From a virus: 36,253 bases of DNA. Positions within the stretch are counted from its first letter, which is position 1, and the number at the start of each line of letters is the position of its first letter. The translations under genes and the position numbers were made by a program. The DNA lies in the IMG/VR virus record IMGVR_UViG_3300045411_000391, positions 1 to 36,253 of that record. One strand, written 5' to 3'. Shown here piece after piece: positions 31,151 to 36,253 of the stretch. A model generated the notes under the pieces. That model did not search any database. It saw only the letters and a list, made by a program, of their open reading frames with translations, and had not been told where the DNA came from.

Positions 31151-31594
31151 CTAGCTCAGGCGGTCGAGGAACACGCCTACGACCGTTACCAGCTCTCGCC
31201 ACTCCCCCTCGATCCCGTTGCTCCAGCCTCTGCGCATCATGGTCGCCTTCTCGTTGTACCCCTCGGTCCTGACCATGAGCGAGGGCGTATCGTCCAGCGC
31301 CCGCCACAGCTGGCCACGCTGACGGAGGCCTTCCACCAGCCCGCGACCGACCGGGGACCATATCGTGATTCGCAGCTCGACGTTCTCGCCCGACGGACCG
31401 CCCATCTCGGGCAGCGGTGACCCGGTCGCCTGGGATATGAGGATGAACGGGTCCTCGCCCTCGTAGTCCATCGGCGCGCTCTCGTACCACGTTCGTCCCT
31501 CGAACTGGGCCATGAGCTCGGGCGCCGCCACCCTGAGCATGTCGTGCACGGCGTCGTACAGCGCCATCAGCACGTCGCCAGAGTTCACGTTCAT
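31151..31594 (-). CDS. tail terminator/head-tail completion protein candidate
   Basis: This 147-residue protein has a helical N-terminus and a beta-sheet core (VELRITIWSPVG, GIEGEWRELVTVVGVFLDRL). It follows an HK97 gp10-like gene with an ATGA overlap. In siphoviruses this position holds the tail terminator that caps the tube. No secure motif was seen, so the call is by synteny. Confidence 0.65.
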   Translation of the reverse strand: MNVNSGDVLMALYDAVHDMLRVAAPELMAQFEGRTWYESAPMDYEGEDPFILISQATGSPLPEMGGPSGENVELRITIWSPVGRGLVEGLRQRGQLWRALDDTPSLMVRTEGYNEKATMMRRGWSNGIEGEWRELVTVVGVFLDRLS

Positions 31595-32007
31595 GATGCC
31601 TCCATCAGGCCCCTGAGGTTCGTCGTCACGGCGTCCAGCGCCGGTCGCATCCACGGCCTGGGCGCCAAGCCGCGCTTGGGAACGCCGAGCTCCAGGTACA
31701 AGCCGTATATCGTGTGCGGCGGGACGCCGATCCGCGCTCGCGTCGCGCGCTCGCCGCGTCCGCCGTTCTGGCTGTTCGACCCATCGTCGAGCTCCCACAG
31801 GATGCTCGACCGCAGCCTGCCCGTCCTCACCGCGGGCGGCTGCCCGGGGCGCGACGGGACGTGCTTCCGCGCACCCTTTCCCGGGGGTCTGGGCGTCATG
31901 TGGGTCTGCATGTGTCGCATGACCGCGATGGCGATCACTCGCAGCCTGGTGCCCATCGCAGAGGTGGTGGCGCTCGCCACCGACGTTCCGTACCACGCCA
32001 CCTTCAC
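31591..32007 (-). CDS. HK97 gp10-like neck/minor tail protein
   Basis: This 138-residue protein has the family pattern RTGRLRSSI, then PPHTIYGLYLELGVPKRG and PRPWMRPALDAVTTN near the C-terminus. HK97 gp10-like proteins share this 'R.G.L..SI ... YA..LE.G....P.P.l.PAL' layout and work at the head-tail junction. The ends overlap neighbours by ATGA. Confidence 0.82.
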   Translation of the reverse strand: MKVAWYGTSVASATTSAMGTRLRVIAIAVMRHMQTHMTPRPPGKGARKHVPSRPGQPPAVRTGRLRSSILWELDDGSNSQNGGRGERATRARIGVPPHTIYGLYLELGVPKRGLAPRPWMRPALDAVTTNLRGLMEAS

Positions 32008-32324
32008 AGTCGCCTCACCGCTATCTCGAGGACCTCGTCCTCACCACTGGGGTCGCCGACGCTCACCACGGAGTAGCGCGCGCCGTCGATGACCAGCCTG
32101 TCGCCGGCTCGCACGTCGAGCGGGGCGTCGGCGTACACCGTGCGATCGCCGACGTCCCGCTCGCGTCCCTGCTCGGTAGACCTGGACGACGTGAGCACGA
32201 CGCGGCACGGAACGTTCCTGGCTATCGGCTCGTCCGCGTCCACGCGGGCTCCGAGCTCGTCTACCGCGTCGCCGGGTCGCACGACATCCATCGTGCTCGT
32301 CATTAGGTCCGACCAGTCGCTCAC
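32004..32324 (-). CDS. head-tail joining/stopper protein candidate
   Basis: This 106-residue beta-rich protein (VVRPGDAVDELGARVDADEP, AGDRLVIDGARYSVVSVGDP) fits the small head-closure (stopper) proteins in size and in the 'GDRLVIDGARYSVVSV' type of strand. It overlaps the gp10-like gene as ATGA. Assignment is from context and a recognisable stopper-like C-terminal half. Confidence 0.75.
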   Translation of the reverse strand: MSDWSDLMTSTMDVVRPGDAVDELGARVDADEPIARNVPCRVVLTSSRSTEQGRERDVGDRTVYADAPLDVRAGDRLVIDGARYSVVSVGDPSGEDEVLEIAVRRL

Positions 32325-32551
32325 GTCTCCACCACGAACACGTCCTCGCGACCGTCCATCTGCTCCACGGCCAGTATCCTCGCGTAGTAGTCGCGGAGCT
32401 CGCGGAGCTCGCGGAGCGTGCTGGACAGGCTGATCGTCCTGTTCCCGAGGTTACGGTCGGCGAGCTGAGACAGGTCCGTGGACCCGCTCAGCTTCGCCGC
32501 TATCAGGGCGTCAATGTCGTCCAGTATTCCCTGGACTACGGTAGCGTCCAT
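32321..32551 (-). CDS. small helical connector protein, unknown
   Basis: This 76-residue helical protein contains STLRELRELRDYYARILAVE, where a triplicated 9-base unit at 32392-32418 encodes part of the LRE repeats. It lies directly downstream of the major capsid gene, where head-tail adaptor (gp6/gp15-like) genes usually sit. It overlaps the stopper candidate as ATGA. Its own ATG follows TGA-CGC without a visible binding site. Confidence 0.68.
   Translation of the reverse strand: MDATVVQGILDDIDALIAAKLSGSTDLSQLADRNLGNRTISLSSTLRELRELRDYYARILAVEQMDGREDVFVVET
32392..32418. repeat. three tandem 9-bp repeats (CGCGGAGCT)
   Basis: Units at 32392-32400, 32401-32409 and 32410-32418 (last one with a G at its end) encode the repeated Leu-Arg-Glu of a helix. 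This is a short in-frame tandem repeat inside the gene, likely made by slippage. Confidence 0.85.
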
Positions 32552-32554
32552 GCG

Positions 32555-33748
32555 TCACGCCGTGTTCTTGATGACGAACTTGTCGTCCGTCGCGTACACG
32601 CGGCTCTTGCGCCGCACGCGGAAAGCGGTGATCGTGTCGCGGCGCTGGTCGGGCGGGAGCTCCACGGTCTGGATCGGGAAAATCTCCTGCTCGTAGAACT
32701 GCGCCGGGAAGTCACCGACGTACCACGTGGTCGCGCAGGACATGAACGGCGACGACAGCGGAATGATCGCGCCGCCGGACTGCTGCAACAGGGCCACGAC
32801 GTTGGGCGACACGGTCACGTTCGCGGTCCACGGCGCGGTCTGGTCCGTGCCGCTCATGGCCTGGAGCTGCGTAGCACCGACCACGCGGAGCGCGGTGGCG
32901 AGCAGCGCCCTGGGCACCAGCATCTGGCGCGCGACCCACGTGATGGGGTCGCCCGCCTCGTCCGTCATGGCGTAGGCGACCAGCAGCGCGGCGTCCACGT
33001 CGGTCCAGTCCACCAGCGCGTTGGTGGTGGCCACGTTCACCGTCCTGTGGTAGTACGCCGTACCGCCCGCCACGGAGCGGTAGAGCGCGGTCTGCGTCGG
33101 CGTGTCGCCGCCCACGATCGGGTAGTAGGACTCATACCCGCTGGCGTCCTGGATGGCGTACATCCCGGCGGCCTCGCGGTCGTCGCGCATCGCGCGACCG
33201 CAGGTTCGCCCGCGAACGAGCACCTGCCCGGTCTGGTCGAAGAACACCGTCTCCTCCGTGATCGGGAAGATGAAGCCTCGCTTGCTGGGCTCGGGGCCCT
33301 GCGTGCCTTTGTCGCTGGTCCCCGCCTCGGGGTAGTCCTGGCCCTCCGGAACGTCCTTCACGCCGCCGATGGCCTGGATGCCGGCGAACCGCTCCGTGCG
33401 CATCTTGCTCGGCACGGGCGTGACCAGCTGGTCGAGCGTGCTGGGCAGCGCGTCGTACGCCTGCTGCACCGCGGCCGCGATCACGTTGCCCGTCAGGATG
33501 CTGAACGCGGTAGACTGCGCGGCCTCGATCACCGGCGACCTGTGGAAGCCGCCGCGGCCGAGCGCGCTGGCAATGGCCAGCGTCTGGCCGCAGGGACCGA
33601 TCAACGCTTCCCACGCCTCGCGTAGGCTGAACGCGTTGACGGGGATCCGCTCCGCGGGGTTGCTCGTCCAGAACAGTGGCACGAGCCGGCGCACGACCTC
33701 CTCGTGACCGTGCTCCTCGACTAGGTTCCTCAGGCTCTGACCGTTCAC
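32555..33748 (-). CDS. major capsid protein (HK97 fold)
   Basis: This 397-residue protein follows the protease-scaffold and decoration genes. Its C-terminal half has typical HK97-like sheet segments (VSPNVVALLQQSGGAIIPLS, CATTWYVGDFPAQFYEQEIF) and an N-terminal helical arm. Gene order (protease, decoration, capsid, connector) and size match the family. The GTG start has a GAGG-type site. It should be the most abundant virion protein. The fold is inferred, not proven by a signature. Confidence 0.85.
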   Translation of the reverse strand: MNGQSLRNLVEEHGHEEVVRRLVPLFWTSNPAERIPVNAFSLREAWEALIGPCGQTLAIASALGRGGFHRSPVIEAAQSTAFSILTGNVIAAAVQQAYDALPSTLDQLVTPVPSKMRTERFAGIQAIGGVKDVPEGQDYPEAGTSDKGTQGPEPSKRGFIFPITEETVFFDQTGQVLVRGRTCGRAMRDDREAAGMYAIQDASGYESYYPIVGGDTPTQTALYRSVAGGTAYYHRTVNVATTNALVDWTDVDAALLVAYAMTDEAGDPITWVARQMLVPRALLATALRVVGATQLQAMSGTDQTAPWTANVTVSPNVVALLQQSGGAIIPLSSPFMSCATTWYVGDFPAQFYEQEIFPIQTVELPPDQRRDTITAFRVRRKSRVYATDDKFVIKNTA

Positions 33749-33817
33749 TTGCTGACCTCTCTTTCTTGCTGAGCCGAGCCCACGACGCCGGCCGTGCCAT
33801 GTTACGCCGTCACGCCG

Positions 33818-34675
33818 TTACGCGGCTAGCGGCTGGATCATGTACTCGACCGCGACCTCGACCGACCCCGCGGTCGGCGTGGCATCGCCGGTCGCCCTCA
33901 ACGTGTCATCGTGCTCGCAGTAGTCGTTGTCCGGGTTCACCCCGCCCGGGGCCAGGTCGGCGAAGACCACGGTGCCCACGACGCTCGCGTCGGGGATAAC
34001 GAGCGTGTTGTCGAGCACGCCCGTCGTGGTCGTGAACGTGACCGTGCCCGCGGCGGCGGTCAGCGTGTTCACATGCGCGATGGCCCTGAGCAGCCGCACA
34101 CGCTCGCCGAACGTGTAGCCGAGGAAGTAGTCACCGCCGGCGCTGTAGAGCGCGGCGGTGACGTAGAACGTCGGCGTGCGATTGACCAGCGCCTTCAGCG
34201 TGTCCTCGAGCATGAGGGCCGAGAACCACGCGACCTGCACCGACGTGGTCGCCGCCGCGTAGTCCTTCACGCAGTAGGCCACGGCGTCGAACGGGTGCGT
34301 CACGAGCTGAAGCTGCTGCGAGTACAGGTAGTTTCCGCCCGCGTCCTTCTCGAACCCGAACAGGTCGCCGGCGTGCGGGGTGCACGACGTGCAGGCCACC
34401 TCCGCGATGCCGCACACTGGGATGGCCCGCGTGACGTCGAACTTGTCGTCGCTCATCGCCCTGAAGTCGGCGATGCCCGCGAACCTTCCCGTGGCGTCGC
34501 GGCGCGCGCGACTCTCGCTCGACCACGCGCGAACGAGGTTAGCCGACCCGCCGATGGGCTTCAGGGTGGTACCGTCCCACCACAGGAAGTCTCCCGGGGC
34601 GATGGTGGTCCCCGCCGTGACGTTCCACTCGCGGGGGGACATCGACGAGCGGATGAACGGGTACGCTGCATTCAT
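33818..34675 (-). CDS. capsid decoration/head protein candidate
   Basis: This 285-residue beta-rich protein opens AYPFIRSSMSPREWNVTAGT. Internal segments are EDTLKALVNRTPTFYVTAA and GTVTFTTTTGVLDNTLVIPD. It is placed between the protease-scaffold and capsid genes, where phage decoration or minor head proteins are often found. No signal or transmembrane segment is seen. A role in stabilising the shell is inferred from location. Confidence 0.65.
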   Translation of the reverse strand: MNAAYPFIRSSMSPREWNVTAGTTIAPGDFLWWDGTTLKPIGGSANLVRAWSSESRARRDATGRFAGIADFRAMSDDKFDVTRAIPVCGIAEVACTSCTPHAGDLFGFEKDAGGNYLYSQQLQLVTHPFDAVAYCVKDYAAATTSVQVAWFSALMLEDTLKALVNRTPTFYVTAALYSAGGDYFLGYTFGERVRLLRAIAHVNTLTAAAGTVTFTTTTGVLDNTLVIPDASVVGTVVFADLAPGGVNPDNDYCEHDDTLRATGDATPTAGSVEVAVEYMIQPLAA

Positions 34676-34709
34676 GTCATGCTCCTATCTTCGTGGCTAT
34701 GCGGCGGCC

Positions 34710-34723
34710 GCCCCGCGCGGGGC
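34710..34723. terminator. GC palindrome between protease-scaffold and decoration genes
   Basis: A perfect 14-base palindrome GCCCCGCGCGGGGC is found in the 70-base gap between two head genes. No U-tract follows on the minus strand, so it is more likely a transcript hairpin that tunes mRNA processing or attenuates than a full terminator. Confidence 0.5.
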
Positions 34724-34745
34724 TATCACCGACCGCGTAGGATGC

Positions 34746-35729
34746 TCACGCCATCGCGGCCTCTCGGAGCGCCGCCGTGGTGAGCTCGCCGCCCTTGCCG
34801 CCGCCGCCCTTGGGCGACGACCGCGCGACCGTCGGCAGCTCCGCGAGGAACTTCTCGGCCGTCTTGTCGTCCTCGATGGACTCGTACGCGACGAGCTGGG
34901 ACTCGGTCATCCGCGCGCCCTTCGCCACGGCGGCCCGCAGCCTCGCGGCGCGCCGCTCGTCCATCTCCTCCTTCGTCGTCTCCTTCGTCGTCTCGGACTT
35001 CTTCTCCAGCTCGGCGACCTTACCCTTCAGCGCCGCGATCTCGTCGTCGAGCGCCTTGAGCAGGTCCGGTCGCTCCTTGCGCAGGTCGTCGATGGTGATG
35101 TCCTTCCAGTCCATCTCAGTGGTCCTTTCCTCGAATATGCCGTGCGTGGTCGCCGGTTCCGACACGATGTCGACCGACCTTATCGAGCCTATGCTCCGAA
35201 CCTCCCCGGTGCGCTGGTTCACGTCGCCCACGGCGTCTATCGACAGACCCGCCGCGGTCGGGTCGTTCCTCGCGAGGCTGGACAGCAGGGGCCAGTGCTC
35301 CTCGTTCACCACCCGCAGCTTCCGCGCCCGGACCATGCCGCGGTCGTCCACGTACGGTCCGGACAGCCGCCCGACGTACGCGTTCACGGAGTGGTTCAGG
35401 TGCCGCCCGTCCACCTGCACCCGGTGGTTCATGAACACCTTGGCGCCCTCCAGCAGCCTCGCGGCGTCGCGCCTGGCCCCGTCCGTGTACGTGCGCCCGT
35501 TCAGCGACGAGGCGCCGAGCACGGCCACGTCGTTCAGGACCTTGCCCTCGGCGTCCAGCGAGCTGACGTTCAGGGTGACGGCCTCGGTGAACTCCTCTCG
35601 GTTCGACTCGAAGTACCGGCCGCACACGGCCAGCCGCTGGTCGTCGTCCGGGTACTCGGACCTCATGCCGTCGTCCTTCATGCACCGCGACACGAACGCG
35701 TCGCGGGCCTCACCCTTTCGCGGTATCAT
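34746..35729 (-). CDS. prohead protease fused to scaffold-like coiled coil
   Basis: This 327-residue protein has an N-terminal segment with DAFVSRCMKDDGMRSEYPDD and a protease domain (VKV-type strand, VFMNHRVQ His, AAGLSIDAVGDV Ser, then EPATTHGIFEERT). A C-terminal Lys/Glu-rich coiled coil follows (LKGKVAELEKKSETTKETT). The His...Ser order matches HK97-type/S78-like prohead proteases. Fusion with scaffold is common. It should assemble the prohead and then cleave the capsid. The start at 35729 is set by GGAGG 7 bases upstream. Confidence 0.88.
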   Translation of the reverse strand: MIPRKGEARDAFVSRCMKDDGMRSEYPDDDQRLAVCGRYFESNREEFTEAVTLNVSSLDAEGKVLNDVAVLGASSLNGRTYTDGARRDAARLLEGAKVFMNHRVQVDGRHLNHSVNAYVGRLSGPYVDDRGMVRARKLRVVNEEHWPLLSSLARNDPTAAGLSIDAVGDVNQRTGEVRSIGSIRSVDIVSEPATTHGIFEERTTEMDWKDITIDDLRKERPDLLKALDDEIAALKGKVAELEKKSETTKETTKEEMDERRAARLRAAVAKGARMTESQLVAYESIEDDKTAEKFLAELPTVARSSPKGGGGKGGELTTAALREAAMA

Positions 35730-36189
35730 GTATCGACCTCCAGAACGCGTGCCCGCGGGGGCACCGGAACCTGACCATGGGACCACGGGCGCGGTCCGGC
35801 GCGGACGGCTCGTCGTGCGCCTCGCACGGGACCGTCCCGACGAGGTCTACCTCGCGCTCAGAGAGGGCTCGGTCCCTCTGGTCCGTGAACGGGTAGTACC
35901 CGGGGTTCACGCGCACCCGGCGGGAGCCCGGCCGCGCGGCCCGGAGCAGCACCTCCCGCGCTCGCCCGTCGTCCGGCGACACCGTCTGCAGGACGTACGC
36001 GACGGGCCAATCGTCGAGCGGCACGGTCTCCTCCACCCGTACCCGTGCCAGCGGCCGGGAGCGCACGATCTCGCGGGCAGCCGCCGCCACCTCGTCCGGC
36101 GACCCGGACATCGTCGTGGCGACGACCCGCGACGCGGCAACGTCCCCGACGCGGACGATGCCCTCGCGGCTCACCATACGCAGCGTCAC
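35710..36189 (-). CDS. protein of unknown function, 159 aa
   Basis: The protein is basic with alternating strands and helices (VRVGDVAASRVVATTMSGSP) and a His/Cys-containing C-terminal part (RFRCPRGHAFWRSIHD). It lies between the presumed portal and protease, with a GTG start after AGGAGG (spacing 7) overlapping the upstream stop as GTGA. No head-gene family was recognised. Confidence 0.68.
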   Translation of the reverse strand: MTLRMVSREGIVRVGDVAASRVVATTMSGSPDEVAAAAREIVRSRPLARVRVEETVPLDDWPVAYVLQTVSPDDGRAREVLLRAARPGSRRVRVNPGYYPFTDQRDRALSEREVDLVGTVPCEAHDEPSAPDRARGPMVRFRCPRGHAFWRSIHDTAKG

Positions 36190-36253
36190 CGTCGTACCTC
36201 CTCCACGTCCACGTACGTGACGTCGCGTATCTCCGACGACCAGTGCACCCCGG
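36186..36253 (-). CDS. partial CDS, C-terminus (portal candidate)
   Basis: The last 22 or so residues (GVHWSSEIRDVTYVDVEEVR) of a protein run in from the right edge and stop with a TGA that overlaps the next GTG. The gene order upstream of a prohead protease is usually portal. Together with the N-terminal fragment at 1-53 this suggests that the window ends cut one gene or one small gene pair. Confidence 0.5.
   Translation of the reverse strand, partial: GVHWSSEIRDVTYVDVEEVRR

Noticed and set aside
32392-32418. Tandem 9-base repeats considered as a CRISPR or iteron array
   Set aside because: Three in-frame copies inside a coding helix with no spacers, so slippage is the simple explanation.
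1-36253. Lysogeny module, tRNA genes, insertion sequences or CRISPR arrays
   Set aside because: No integrase, excisionase, transposase, cloverleaf-like sequence or regular repeat-spacer pattern was noticed by eye. The HTH protein alone does not show a temperate lifestyle.

Overview
The window is most likely a nearly complete genome segment of a small, GC-rich, tailed double-stranded DNA phage with a long non-contractile (siphovirus-type) tail. Every convincing gene lies on the minus strand, so the biological reading order runs from high to low coordinates. Genes are packed with ATGA/GTGA stop-start overlaps and good AGGAG-type ribosome binding sites. The left edge holds the first codons of a gene lying downstream of terminase. 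The right edge holds the last codons of a gene lying upstream of the protease. Both positions suit a portal gene cut by the window ends, so the molecule may be circular or circularly permuted with about one gene missing. Two accessory proteins point to a planctomycete host (Phycisphaerae-like). One is a lipoprotein with dockerin/EF-hand repeats of the 'CDGxxDFxDINPFV' kind. The other is a protein with about 34 cysteines and the 'GACC...CxPNPC' repeat style. I know both patterns mainly from planctomycete genomes. No integrase, tRNA, CRISPR array or insertion sequence was seen.

Layout in reading order: (1) 36253-29704 is head and neck: portal tail end, a small unknown gene, prohead protease fused to a scaffold-like coiled coil, a decoration-like protein, major capsid protein, four small connector/neck genes, a tail tube candidate and two tandem paralogous structural genes. 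(2) 29707-22773 is the tail: a tail assembly chaperone with a probable -1 frameshift, the tape measure protein, and five distal tail or adhesin-type proteins. (3) 22734-10238 is replication and nucleotide metabolism, behind a consensus promoter: Snf2-family helicase, two unknowns, a candidate ssDNA-binding protein, a 950-residue primase-MCM helicase fusion, a small unknown, a MazG-like pyrophosphohydrolase, a cytosine-C5 methyltransferase-like protein, a thymidylate-synthase-family enzyme with dCMP-type residues, a dNMP kinase, dCMP deaminase, a small unknown, and a family A DNA polymerase. (4) 10092-4438 is a second early block behind a matching promoter: small proteins, a uracil-DNA-glycosylase-like protein, an ATP-dependent DNA ligase, the dockerin lipoprotein, a glycosyltransferase-like protein and a VRR-NUC nuclease. 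(5) 4520-66 starts with a large inverted repeat, followed by overlapping zinc-ribbon and HTH regulator genes, an adhesin-like structural protein and the two terminase subunits.

Two systems stand out. First, the replicative helicase appears to be an MCM-type AAA+ motor fused to a DnaG-like CHC2/TOPRIM primase, in place of the usual DnaB-like helicase. Second, the MazG-like pyrophosphohydrolase, TS-family dCMP-type enzyme, dNMP kinase, dCMP deaminase and a glycosyltransferase-like protein together resemble the logic of T4 cytosine hypermodification. This suggests substituted and perhaps glycosylated cytosine in the virion DNA. The functional link is inference. Lysis genes were not recognised.
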